DNA of 64,000 bases, from contig CANNZV010001468.1 of the NCBI GenBank assembly GCA_947561585.1, positions 88,836-152,835 on the forward strand. The letters are read 5' to 3'. The stretch is from Caprella mutica (lineage: Eukaryota > Arthropoda > Malacostraca > Amphipoda > Caprellidae). The notes under the pieces were generated by a model. That model saw only the letters and a list, made by a program, of their open reading frames with translations. It had not been told where the DNA came from and did not search any database. Numbering within the stretch: position 1 is the first letter of the stretch; every line of letters starts with the position of its first letter. The translations under genes and the position numbers were made by a program. Positions 51,976 to 60,058 of this stretch are shown here, piece by piece.

Positions 51976-52365
51976 ATGAATTTTCAAAAATTAATGTTTG
52001 TCTTATTTTTTGCTTGTACACTCTTGGTGGGATGCGATGAACCACCTGAAGAAACCAATAAAAAGATTGATACTAGTGTGGAAGGTGCCAAAGAACTTAT
52101 TGATTTGCTAGGAGAGAAAGGTAAAGAGATTGTTGGTGATAAAGAATTACAATCAAAATTGAAGGAAATACTCAAAGATGTAGAAACGGAAGGAAAAGAC
52201 TTATCAAAGATTTTAGAAGAAAAAGGAGGTGATCTTAAAGCGGAAATCGAAAAGCTAAAAAATGATCCAGAGTTTAAAGAAAAACTTAAAGATTTAGAAA
52301 AAGATGGAAAAGAAATCCTGAAAAAATTTGAAGGGATTTTAGAAGGATTGGAAAAAAAGAATTAA
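51976..52365 (+). CDS. Small lipoprotein with charged helical tail
   Basis: This 129-residue protein begins MNFQKLMFVLFFACTLLVGC, a lipoprotein signal with lipidated Cys20, followed by a Glu/Lys-rich helix (EKLKNDPEFKEKLKDLEKDG and similar) predicted to be amphipathic or coiled coil. There is no further motif. Its role is unknown; it lies 133 bases after the IS right-hand target duplication. Confidence 0.75.
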   Translation: MNFQKLMFVLFFACTLLVGCDEPPEETNKKIDTSVEGAKELIDLLGEKGKEIVGDKELQSKLKEILKDVETEGKDLSKILEEKGGDLKAEIEKLKNDPEFKEKLKDLEKDGKEILKKFEGILEGLEKKN

Positions 52366-52445
52366 TCGAATTTGTTTAGAATTTTAATATATAAATATCT
52401 CAAATTTTCAAGATGAAAGTTTGGGATATTTTTCTTTTAGAAGCA

Positions 52446-52516
52446 AAGGGCGTATGGGAATCGAACCCATAATTCTATTCAGCCAAAATAGTGTGATTCC
52501 TTTTCACTAACACCCA
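52446..52516 (-). tRNA. tRNA-like gene 1 (anticodon unclear)
   Basis: On the minus strand this folds as acceptor (T)GGGTGT/ACGCCC(T) with one G-U pair and one end mismatch, D arm GTGA/TCAC with a loop containing GG, anticodon arm CTATT/AATAG with loop TTGGCTG, and T arm ATGGG/CCCAT with loop TTCGATT. By position the anticodon would be GGC (Ala), but the base after it is T, which is unusual; a Gln-like TTG reading is possible only by shifting the stem. No CCA is encoded. It shares body sequence with the two tRNA-like genes at 52943 and 53033. Confidence 0.5.
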
Positions 52517-52546
52517 ATGCTAGTTCTTAAAAAGTTATTAACTCAA

Positions 52547-52791
52547 GTTACGCATAAACGATTTATCGTCTTCATTTTTTTCTTAAAAAAAAAACGAAGC
52601 AAAAAATTCAAGACTTTATAAAAAATTGAAAAGCTTCGCTATTTCTAAACTTCTTTTTTCTTGGTCGCTTGAGTTTGGGCTGCATGGCTAAAATCAAATT
52701 TTAGAACTGTTGACTTTCAAAATACAGTCGTGATTTTTTGGTTCGTTTTTTATCTAGAAAAAATGAACACGATAAATCGTTTATGCGTAAT
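52547..52791. repeat. Nested inverted-repeat element, copy B (245 bp)
   Basis: The ends GTTACGCATAAACGATTTAT and ATAAATCGTTTATGCGTAAT are inverted with one difference. Next come TTCATTTTTTTCTT.../...TCTAGAAAAAATGAA arms. The right third is almost the same as copy A at 11739-12214, including TTTTAGAACTGTTGACTTTC. It is shorter than copy A because the centre differs. It lies between tRNA-like genes 1 and 2. Confidence 0.85.
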
Positions 52792-52942
52792 ATCAGTTAT
52801 TAATACATTTTGTGAAAAATATTTTAATAAAATAGGAGTGTCGCTATGCGCCGAAAAAACAAAAATTTTCGATGGGCAAATGGCGATGTTCCCATGGAAC
52901 AAATTACCTTAAAATTCGAGATTAGTAATATTTTAATAAGCA

Positions 52943-53014
52943 AAGGATGTAAGGGACTTGAACCCATATCTCTAGTTTGGTAGACTAGTGCGATTCCAAT
53001 TTCGCCAACACCCT
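52943..53014 (-). tRNA. tRNA-like gene 2 (apparent anticodon ACC)
   Basis: Minus strand: acceptor AGGGTGT/ACATCCT (7 bp with one G-U), D stem GCGA/TCGC around a loop with GG, anticodon stem CTAGT/ACTAG around CTACCAA (anticodon ACC by position, T33 and A37 correct), T arm ATGGG/CCCTT with loop TTCAAGT (one mismatch). The cloverleaf is good, but an A34 glycine anticodon is not normal in bacteria. Confidence 0.6.
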
Positions 53015-53032
53015 TTACTATTTCTTAAAACA

Positions 53033-53102
53033 AGAATTGTACAGGATTCGAACCCATATCTCCCGTTATGAGTGGGCATGATTCCATTTACACCAACAAT
53101 TC
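53033..53102 (-). tRNA. tRNA-like gene 3 (apparent anticodon CAT)
   Basis: Minus strand: a perfect acceptor GAATTGT/ACAATTC that extends by further pairs outside, a weak D arm with GG in the loop, an anticodon loop CTCATAA (anticodon CAT; T33, A37) on a short stem CCC/GGG with mismatches, and T arm ATGGG/CCTGT with loop TTCGAAT. The body ...GGAATC...GAGATATGGGTTC... is shared with gene 2. It ends 10 bases before the SDR gene's stop. Confidence 0.55.
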
Positions 53103-53111
53103 TTGAAGATC

Positions 53112-54485
53112 TTACCATTCCGTAACTTTATAATTTTTTAATAATTTCCCTACAAAAATAAGTTTATTTTCTATTGCCTCAAAGATAGGATGAATGATTC
53201 TTGCAGCTCCATCTACGGAATCAAGCGGAGGTATCATTCCTCTTTCAAATTGCTTTTTTCTTTTCTCTTCAAAAGCACCTGTCGACACCCAACCTACATC
53301 TACACTATTCATAAAAATTCCTTTTTTTGCAAAATCATCTCCAGAGGTTCTAGTCAGCATATTTAAAGCCGCTTTTGTCATATTGGTATGAGGATGGAAT
53401 TGATTTTTGTTATAATAACTGAATTGTCCTTCAGACGAGGTAACATTAATGATAAATTTTTCAGGAAATGAAGATTTTTGAAAAAGAGGAAGAAATTCTT
53501 TGATCAAAATATAAGGCGAAATATGGTTGATTAAATTTACTTCTAACAATTCATATACGGAAATTTCTTCTAACGTTGAATTCCAACTATTTTTTGATCT
53601 AAAATCTATTGGATTCCCAAAACGGTTAAGTGGTAAATCTCCAATTTCTAAAGGCACTTCTAATAATTTTGTATTTGTCGTAACTGGAGTAGCATTAGCA
53701 ATTAAATTATTTTGAGACTCAAAATTAAGCAACAGCTGGTTTTCTTTTTGAACTAGTGGAGCATAAAATTCGTCAGTATATTTAATAGTTTGAGCCGCAT
53801 TATTGATTAAAATATCTAAACTAATATTTTTGGAAATATAATGTTGTATAAAGTTTTGAACGGCTTTTATATTCCTTAAATCTAAACCATATATTTCTAA
53901 ACGATTTTCCCAAACATCGAAATCCTTTTCCTTTTTGAATTGTTCAAAAGCTAATCCTGGAAAACGTGTGGTTATTGTTAAGTTAGCATTATTTCTTAAT
54001 AATTTTAGCGCAGTTGCATAACCAATTTTTACTCTGCCGCCCGTTAGAATTACATTTCTATTAGTCAAGTCTATTGAAAGAAAACGATTGGAATAATTTA
54101 CATCAGCACAAGTAGGGCAGAGGCGATGATAAAAAGAATGAATCTTGTCAAACAACTCATTACAAGAATAGCATCTTCTTGGCGAGTTGATTTTTGTAAA
54201 AGTAGGAGTATTGTTTTTTATGGAGTTGTCAAAATAAGAAGTATTGTTTAGTGCATTTTTTGCAATGACAGAATCTTTAATAATTGCATCGTCTTCTAAT
54301 TTCTTTAGATCAGAAACATTTCTTTTGAGTTGTTTTTTTGCATTTTTATAAATCTTAGTGACTAAAGTTCCAAAGCGTTGATTATCAGGATTGTCTAGTG
54401 GATTATCTTTCACCATCTCTAAAACACGTAAGCATGTTTCCCATTCCGTTTTGGAAAATAGATATGAGTTCTCAGATTCGTTCAT
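53112..54485 (-). CDS. Short-chain dehydrogenase with N-terminal zinc finger
   Basis: This 457-residue protein has a helical N-terminus (about 1-100), then a four-Cys zinc finger (CYSCNELFDKIHSFYHRLCPTC, about 104-125) and a classical SDR Rossmann domain (about 135-457): VILTGGRVKIGYATALKLL near 145, LDILINNAAQTIKY near 224 and VTSSEGQFSYYN near 345. Where the SDR YxxxK catalytic pair should be, the protein reads HTNMTKAALNML: the Lys is kept but the Tyr position is Thr. It may therefore be a non-enzymatic or altered SDR; a Tyr nearby could substitute. I know proteins with the HPHTNM(A/T)KAALNM phrase in several phyla, but no function. Confidence 0.8.
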   Translation of the reverse strand: MNESENSYLFSKTEWETCLRVLEMVKDNPLDNPDNQRFGTLVTKIYKNAKKQLKRNVSDLKKLEDDAIIKDSVIAKNALNNTSYFDNSIKNNTPTFTKINSPRRCYSCNELFDKIHSFYHRLCPTCADVNYSNRFLSIDLTNRNVILTGGRVKIGYATALKLLRNNANLTITTRFPGLAFEQFKKEKDFDVWENRLEIYGLDLRNIKAVQNFIQHYISKNISLDILINNAAQTIKYTDEFYAPLVQKENQLLLNFESQNNLIANATPVTTNTKLLEVPLEIGDLPLNRFGNPIDFRSKNSWNSTLEEISVYELLEVNLINHISPYILIKEFLPLFQKSSFPEKFIINVTSSEGQFSYYNKNQFHPHTNMTKAALNMLTRTSGDDFAKKGIFMNSVDVGWVSTGAFEEKRKKQFERGMIPPLDSVDGAARIIHPIFEAIENKLIFVGKLLKNYKVTEW

Positions 54486-54569
54486 TATTTTTTTGTTGAA
54501 AAAAAATTAAGAGGTTAAATTGACTCAATTCAAAATGATTTGATGTGGTTCGATTACTACTCATACCAT

Positions 54570-55763
54570 TTAAGAATCCCCATCACCATAATATTTTTTA
54601 TAAAGATCAGGGCGATATTTTTCTAAGAAAGTACTCATAGAAAGCATATGATACATTAAGAAACCCATTCGAAAACCTGCTGGATATTTTCTAAAATATT
54701 CATGAGTCAGCCGTACAGTTTTTTTCCAAAGTTCCTCGGGCATTCTCTCAATCCAATATGAAATCAATGGAGCATCATCATCGTCAGCAATAAAATTAAT
54801 GATGGTAGGGGTAAATGATTTCCACATACCTGAAGAATCAGGACCTTCGATAATATCAATTTCCACACCATCTGTCATACCTGAAGGAGCCTTATAGGAA
54901 TACATATTTACAGCAAGTAGTTTTGCACCTAATTTAAGATGGCTAAAGCGTTTGGCTACAGGAGTATCATTGTTAAAATTAAAGGGGAGAATTGCATCTA
55001 AATCTGAAGAATAGACCACAACCACCATCGGATTATGTTTCCAAAGAATGGCAGGGCTTACCACTCCCGAACGAATATCTTCCCTAGTTCTTTGAGCATA
55101 TCTCTCCTCGGTCATTGGTGCTTCTCCAAGATCAGTATCAAAAGGAATCTCAAATCCATTAGCGGTAGGCATCAATTCCATCAGTCTTTTTTCATCCGCT
55201 GAAAAAGGTGTTTGATTGGAAGAAAAGGTAAATGGATCAACATATTTATGAGAGAGTCTTCCTGTTCTTATTATTTGTAAAGATTGTTTTTCTAACAAAT
55301 TTGAAATGGGAGGAGAAACACTTGTTCCTTGAGAAATCGCATTTAAAACACTTTTAAAAGTAGCTTCCAAATCTGGCTTAGAGGACTTGCTCCCAAACAT
55401 TCCAAAGAATCCTGATTTCTTTGTAGCTAGATTCATTCGGTCTTTTTTATGTCCAATTTGTTCTCCTTTTAGAAAAATCCAAAACTCTTGAGTTTCATTT
55501 TGATAGTCTAATTCAAAAATTAAACTTTGGGCAAGAACTGATAAATATTTTATGTTCCGTGGATTGATTTGAGAGGTAAAACATAAGGAGTAATCGTTCC
55601 CATAAATGACGCATGCTTCATTTTCTTCAAGTTCGTTACCTTGAATTCTTTTGGAAAAAGAAATCTTTTGTTGTGGCTGAATGGCGTACCCTATTTTTTG
55701 AAAAAGATAATCAGGTTTGTGAGCAAATGTTTTATGAACGAGGAAGCCTTTTAATTTATTCAT
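54570..55763 (-). CDS. Cytosolic protein of unknown function
   Basis: This 397-residue protein has no signal or membrane helix. The N-terminal 110 residues are beta-rich (LFQKIGYAIQPQQKISFSKR, YSLCFTSQINPRN). A middle linker has KSGFFGMFGSKSSKP. The C-terminal half is mixed, with AILWKHNPMVVVVYSSDLDAILP near 240 and a final YHMLSMSTFLEKYRPDLYKKYYG. I do not recognise it. It lies on the minus strand upstream of the zinc-finger SDR, 84 bases apart, possibly in the same transcription unit. Confidence 0.6.
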   Translation of the reverse strand: MNKLKGFLVHKTFAHKPDYLFQKIGYAIQPQQKISFSKRIQGNELEENEACVIYGNDYSLCFTSQINPRNIKYLSVLAQSLIFELDYQNETQEFWIFLKGEQIGHKKDRMNLATKKSGFFGMFGSKSSKPDLEATFKSVLNAISQGTSVSPPISNLLEKQSLQIIRTGRLSHKYVDPFTFSSNQTPFSADEKRLMELMPTANGFEIPFDTDLGEAPMTEERYAQRTREDIRSGVVSPAILWKHNPMVVVVYSSDLDAILPFNFNNDTPVAKRFSHLKLGAKLLAVNMYSYKAPSGMTDGVEIDIIEGPDSSGMWKSFTPTIINFIADDDDAPLISYWIERMPEELWKKTVRLTHEYFRKYPAGFRMGFLMYHMLSMSTFLEKYRPDLYKKYYGDGDS

Positions 55764-55818
55764 GAGGTAGTATTCGATTTATTATTTTAAAAAGTGGAGG
55801 GTGAAAATAATATTTATA

Positions 55819-55900
55819 TTTTTTAGACACAGACTTTTTATGATTTTTATGTTTTCGAAAATCGAGTTTAAGAATAATATAAATGTTTGTGTCTAAAAAA
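55819..55900. terminator. Symmetric terminator-like hairpin
   Basis: TTTTTTAGACACA at 55819-55831 pairs perfectly with TGTGTCTAAAAAA at 55888-55900; the T/A runs could serve either strand. It lies between two minus-strand genes, just after the membrane-protein gene at 55904-56629. Confidence 0.6.
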
Positions 55901-55903
55901 AAA

Positions 55904-56629
55904 TTATTTGATTTTAAAGGAAGGATTTGAATTTTTTATTTTATCAAAAATAGATTCCACAGATTGATTTTTCCCATTATAGAAAATAGGCAATCCATCT
56001 TTTTTAGTTATTTTTAAAATTGGTTTCTTGTCAGAATTTAGAACCAGTTTCAGCTTTCCTTCGCTTGATTTGTAATACCCTTTTTTTATTTCGCCTAATG
56101 AAAAACCATTGGTGCGCATTGTTATTTTTGGTAATTCTTCAATCAAAGAAATGGATTCTATTTCATCAAAACTAATTTCTCCTCCATAGGTTCCACTAAT
56201 TTTTATTATGTCATCAGAGACGGATAAAGTATCTTCCTTAAATCCCATTCCTAACATTCCTAATACAAATACTAAAGTTGTTCCTAAAACAATAATTGCC
56301 ATTTTATTATTTGACTTGGTTTCTCCTTTTTGAAATTTTGCACTTTTCCAAATAAAATAAATATAAGCAGCAATAGGATAGACCGCTAGAAAAATCCCAG
56401 TAGCATTGACATTAATATTATTGAGTAATAAGCCAATTGCGACAAATGAAATAGCTAAAAAAATATGAAAGTTTTTATAAAAAGGAATAAATGCTTTGAG
56501 GTTAAATTTTTTGCGTTCCTCTTCAGTTGCTGTATTATATCCTGATAATAAATGTTTAGCATTTTTTTCAGTTAAAATAAAACCTGTACCCAAGAAAAGC
56601 AATCCAAGTCCAACGATGACATAAAACAT
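55904..56629 (-). CDS. Membrane protein, DUF3784-like N-terminus with a PH-like C-terminus
   Basis: This 241-residue protein has about four membrane helices (2-20 VIVGLGLLFLGTGFIL; 53-70 HIFLAISFVAIGLLL; 77-95; 110-128 MAIIVLGTTLVFVLGMLGMG), then a C-terminal soluble domain (about 135-241) with ISFDEIESISLIEELPKIT and KGYYKSSEGKLKLVL. The first 70 residues, with SGYNTATEEERKKFNL, match the DUF3784 pattern, and the tail resembles a bacterial PH-like domain. The combination is common in Firmicutes and Bacteroidota; function unknown. Confidence 0.75.
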   Translation of the reverse strand: MFYVIVGLGLLFLGTGFILTEKNAKHLLSGYNTATEEERKKFNLKAFIPFYKNFHIFLAISFVAIGLLLNNINVNATGIFLAVYPIAAYIYFIWKSAKFQKGETKSNNKMAIIVLGTTLVFVLGMLGMGFKEDTLSVSDDIIKISGTYGGEISFDEIESISLIEELPKITMRTNGFSLGEIKKGYYKSSEGKLKLVLNSDKKPILKITKKDGLPIFYNGKNQSVESIFDKIKNSNPSFKIK

Positions 56630-56669
56630 AAGACGAAGTTTAGATTATTAAATATTTGTTTTAAGGGAA

Positions 56670-56824
56670 GTAATTATTCAGCATAGCTGAATTTTGTAAA
56701 TTTTTCAACGCTGAGCCGCTGAGTTGCTGAGTTTTTTTAAAAAATTTTTCGAAGAAAAATTCTCCGCGACTCAGCGGCTCCGCGTTGAAAAATTTATTGG
56801 CGAAGCCAATGCTGAATAATTACA
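56670..56824. repeat. TGTAATTATTCAGCAT-family repeat, copy 2 (155 bp)
   Basis: The ends GTAATTATTCAGCAT and ATGCTGAATAATTACA are inverted and perfect apart from the outermost base. Inside are TTTTTCAACGCTGAGCCGCT and AGCGGCTCCGCGTTGAAAAA arms, longer than in copy 1 (30963-31074), which is its reverse complement minus one arm. Confidence 0.9.
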
Positions 56825-56857
56825 TTTTAAATTAAAATTTTATTTTGATCGAAATAA

Positions 56858-57580
56858 TTATTGCTTGAAAATTTTTGAACTACCAATCCTCCACCCATCC
56901 AAAAAATAACTAACAAAATAGATTCCTGATTTTAAATTTGAAATATTAATCTCCTCATTTAGAGAAATATTTGTTGTTTTGACAGTCTGACCAATACTAT
57001 TATAAATAGTAATAGAATTAAAATTTTGGTTAGTATTTATTGTAAAAGATTCCAAAACAGGATTTGGGAATATTTGAAAAAATAATTCTTTTTGAGATAA
57101 ATTATTTACAGAAGTAGAAAGGCAATTTTCATTATTGACTTCAGCTGAATATTGAATAGAATCAATAGGTATTTCAGGTTGAGAAGCATCGTAAAAATAG
57201 ACTTTCCATCGGCAGCACCCAGGCACAGATCGAGGTAATAAAAGAACATAAAACAAAGCATCTGATTCATTAGGATAAAGAGGGATTTCCATGCCACTTG
57301 AATCTACAGTAGGAGGATAATCTAACCATTTATCTGAAGTAATAAATTCCCATTCACTCTGACAATCGGGTTCAACAACTCTTGACCAAAGAATTTCTAT
57401 AGTATCAGTATTGGAACTATTTGACAAAAAACTTTTAAGTTCGAAATATTCAAAATTATCAGAAATATCAATATTTGTTAGTGATGTATCTATGATGTTA
57501 GGATCAATAATTAATGTACTTTGAGCAAAAAGAAAGTTGCAAAAAAATAGGACAGGGATAATGAATTTTAATTTTTCCAT
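56858..57580 (-). CDS. T9SS-secreted protein (Por sorting domain)
   Basis: This 240-residue protein starts MEKLKFIIPVLFFCNFLFAQ, a signal peptide. The middle part is beta-rich with an aromatic, Cys-containing segment (LLPRSVPGCCRWKVYFYDA). The last about 75 residues are a type A C-terminal sorting domain: LFFQIFPNPVLESFTINTNQ, ITIYNSIGQTVKTTNIS and LKSGIYFVSYFLDG...SSKIFKQ. It is therefore exported by Sec and then the type 9 secretion system to the cell surface or medium, with the tail removed. The cargo domain is not a known enzyme. Confidence 0.88.
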   Translation of the reverse strand: MEKLKFIIPVLFFCNFLFAQSTLIIDPNIIDTSLTNIDISDNFEYFELKSFLSNSSNTDTIEILWSRVVEPDCQSEWEFITSDKWLDYPPTVDSSGMEIPLYPNESDALFYVLLLPRSVPGCCRWKVYFYDASQPEIPIDSIQYSAEVNNENCLSTSVNNLSQKELFFQIFPNPVLESFTINTNQNFNSITIYNSIGQTVKTTNISLNEEINISNLKSGIYFVSYFLDGWRIGSSKIFKQ

Positions 57581-57720
57581 TTTAATTTTTTGTTTTGATA
57601 TTTTAAATATACAAATTATTCTTTTTGTCTAAAAATGGAAAAGTGGAGTTGTAAAATTAAAGCTATTTATACTTATCTTTATAATTATGAAAAATCCTAT
57701 TCCCACCGTAACTTCGCCCT

Positions 57721-58380
57721 ATGAATGTTTTTCAAGAAATTAAATTTCTACTTCAAAAAGAACTCACCTTGGAGTTTCGCCAAAAGTATGCGATTAGCGG
57801 AATTTTACTTTATATATTTTCTACCATTTTTGTAGTTTATGTTTCTGCAATTGAAGCCAGAGGAAAAGAATGGAATGTGTTATTTTGGATCATTGTATTA
57901 TTTGCAAGTGTCAATGCCGTTGCCAAAAGTTTTGTACAAGAAAGTGGACATCGCCAATTATATTATTATTCATTGGTCAATCCGATTGCAATTATTGTTT
58001 CTAAAATGATTTACAATACATTGCTATTATTGGCACTTAGTTTTTTAGCATATGGCGTGTTTAGTTTAGTGATAGGTAGCCCAGTTCGAGATACACAATT
58101 ATTTTTTATTGCCATATTTTTAGCGAGTTTAGGATTCTCGATTACATTTACATTTATATCAGCCATCGCCTCTAAAGCCAATAATAGCGCAAGTTTGATG
58201 GCGATTTTAGGTTTTCCATTAATTATCCCAATATTGATGATGTTGATTTATATTTCTGGAAATGCTATTGGTTTACAAGTTGATACTGCAGTCAATGATA
58301 ATATTTTAATTTTGCTTGCTATTGATTTATTATTGGCAGGTGCGGCCTTGATGCTCTTTCCATATTTATGGAGAGACTAG
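57721..58380 (+). CDS. ccmB: Haem exporter protein CcmB
   Basis: This 219-residue membrane protein has six hydrophobic helices (about 22-40, 50-65, 97-117, 125-145, 155-180, 195-215) and the family phrases LLQKELTLEFRQKYAISGILLY near 9 and FVQESGHRQLYYYSLVNP near 72. CcmB is the permease of the CcmAB haem-release machinery used in cytochrome c maturation. The next genes are ccmC and ccmD, as usual in Bacteroidota. ccmA is not in the window. Confidence 0.92.
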   Translation: MNVFQEIKFLLQKELTLEFRQKYAISGILLYIFSTIFVVYVSAIEARGKEWNVLFWIIVLFASVNAVAKSFVQESGHRQLYYYSLVNPIAIIVSKMIYNTLLLLALSFLAYGVFSLVIGSPVRDTQLFFIAIFLASLGFSITFTFISAIASKANNSASLMAILGFPLIIPILMMLIYISGNAIGLQVDTAVNDNILILLAIDLLLAGAALMLFPYLWRD

Positions 58381-58389
58381 CTAGGAAGT

Positions 58390-58578
58390 AATTTTGAATG
58401 CTGAATTATGAATGGTCGAAAATATTTGAAGACTAATGAGTATTGAGATTTCGAACCATTCTCAATACCCAATACTCACCATCTCAATACTTTTCCTGAA
58501 AATATTTGTTATCCGTAACTTAAATTAGTCTTCAAATATTTTCGACCATTCATAATTCAAAACTCAGCATTCAAAATT
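58390..58578. repeat. Large inverted repeat between ccmB and ccmC
   Basis: The left arm (58390-58437) and right arm (58524-58578) are perfect inverted copies apart from a 7-base gap (GTTTTGA in the right arm). An inner hairpin GTATTGAGA/TCTCAATAC lies in the centre. Its TTTTGAATGCTGAATTATGA words resemble other intergenic palindromes. Confidence 0.85.
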
Positions 58579-58666
58579 ATTTTACGAATTTATGACGATA
58601 TAAAAAGTAGAACTTTCGTTTTTTACCTCGAGCCTTTTGTATTTTACAAAAAAAATAAAAGCAACC

Positions 58667-59719
58667 ATGGAAAAACAATACTGGTGGAAAATCCTTTGCG
58701 TGCCTATCTTGTTATATGTTATCATAGCAGGGATAGCAGTTCCCCTTGGAACAGGAATCGTTTCGATGTCAAAGAGTAGTGCACAAGCAGGTGAGACATT
58801 TACAACGACCGTAGAAACTTATAACACTTTCCTTACAAAAGCTACAAAAACAAGAGCATGGCTACGAAAAGGAACAGAGTTAACTCTCCCTGCTCAAAAT
58901 GTAAAAGTCATAGATGACAATCATGCTGAACTTACCTTTTCTGTACCTTCTCATATGCCTATTACAAAATCTAGTGCTATGTTTTCATTGGTACTAGATA
59001 GTGATTATGATGGGTATGGAGTTTTGCCAGAGTATGTAAAACTAAGCCAAACAGAAATAGATTCAGTCAAAGGAGTAACAGCGTGGGGGAGTGCTTCGGT
59101 TACTAATTTAAGTGACCGTGGATTCAATTATCCATTCAGAGGAATCTTATTTGAGACGGTTCGGAATACTTATTTTCATGTTCCGTTATGGTTTGGAATG
59201 TTGTTTTTATTTATAGGAGCCACCTATAATAGTTTTATGTTTTTGAGAACCAAAGACCCAGATCATGATCTCAGAGCAGAAGTAAAAACGGCCGTAGGAC
59301 TATTGTTTGGAATATTAGGTATCGTAACTGGAATGCTTTGGGCAAAAGCAACATGGGGTACTTACTGGACATGGAAAGAAATCAAATTAAATATGACCGC
59401 CATCGCCTTGCTTATTTATTTTGCTTATTTCGTTTTGAGAAATGCATTTGATGATTTGGAGCGTAGGGGAAAAGTTGCAGCGGTGTATAATTTATTTGCA
59501 TTTGTAGCAGCATTGGTTTTAATAAATGTAATTCCTCGTATGACAGATAGTCTTCATCCAGGATCAGGTGGAAACCCAGCAATGGGTGGAAGTGATTTGG
59601 ATGGAACAATGCGATTAATATTTTATCCAGCTATCATCGGATGGTCATTATTAGGCTACTGGTTAGCTACTCTTTATTATCGTTTTAGAGTTATTGAAGA
59701 GAAATATTTAGAAAGCTAA
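58667..59719 (+). CDS. ccmC: Haem exporter/ligase protein CcmC with large extracytoplasmic insertion
   Basis: ATG 58667 (MEKQYWWKIL) is a better start than 58637; the protein is then 350 residues, well above the usual 220-250 of CcmC. The extra length lies between TM1 (about 8-30) and TM2: some 120 residues with AGETFTTTVETYNTFLTK and VIDDNHAELTFSVPSHMPI look like an Ig-like beta domain outside the membrane. Then come FHVPLWFGMLFLFIGAT (the HVP haem-ligand helix), GLLFGILGIVTGMLWAK, the WWD-type motif WGTYWTWKEIKL, and two more helices with a further His in TDSLHPGSGG. CcmC receives haem and presents it to CcmE. The motif has Lys where Asp is usual after the last Trp. Confidence 0.88.
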   Translation: MEKQYWWKILCVPILLYVIIAGIAVPLGTGIVSMSKSSAQAGETFTTTVETYNTFLTKATKTRAWLRKGTELTLPAQNVKVIDDNHAELTFSVPSHMPITKSSAMFSLVLDSDYDGYGVLPEYVKLSQTEIDSVKGVTAWGSASVTNLSDRGFNYPFRGILFETVRNTYFHVPLWFGMLFLFIGATYNSFMFLRTKDPDHDLRAEVKTAVGLLFGILGIVTGMLWAKATWGTYWTWKEIKLNMTAIALLIYFAYFVLRNAFDDLERRGKVAAVYNLFAFVAALVLINVIPRMTDSLHPGSGGNPAMGGSDLDGTMRLIFYPAIIGWSLLGYWLATLYYRFRVIEEKYLES

Positions 59720-59842
59720 ATGACGTTTTACGGTCGCTTCGCTTAACGGTAAACATATTACGTTTTTTCTATGCTATAAAACGTTCCAATAAATTTGTTT
59801 TATTAAAAAAATTCTTTCACATTTGCCAATCATATATTTGTT

Positions 59843-60052
59843 ATGAAAAAAATTCTAATAATATTATTTTCGATACAGATTTTGCTAAGTAATCAATTAG
59901 CAGCACAAAGCCAAGACGTGGATTTTATGCATAGTACGGGGAAGATTTATGTAGTGGTAGCGGTACTTGTAGCGATTTTTATAGGGATTATTCTCTTCTT
60001 GGTTTATTTAGAGCGTAAGCTAACCAAATTAGAATCACTTATAGAAGATTAA
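59843..60052 (+). CDS. ccmD: CcmD-family small membrane protein
   Basis: This 69-residue protein has an N-terminal signal-like helix (KKILIILFSIQILLSNQLAAQ), then DFMHSTGKIYVVVAVLVAIFIGIILFLVYLERKLTKLE, one membrane helix with a basic end. The KIYVVVAV...YLERKL pattern matches CcmD-family proteins of Bacteroidota. It follows ccmC and probably helps the CcmABC-haem-CcmE complex. A TATATTTG box lies 3 bases before its ATG. Confidence 0.8.
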   Translation: MKKILIILFSIQILLSNQLAAQSQDVDFMHSTGKIYVVVAVLVAIFIGIILFLVYLERKLTKLESLIED

Positions 60053-60058
60053 AAATCA

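Noticed and set aside
52730..52912. Plus-strand open frame of 60 codons
   Set aside because: It is read from the right arm of inverted-repeat copy B and the adjoining spacer.
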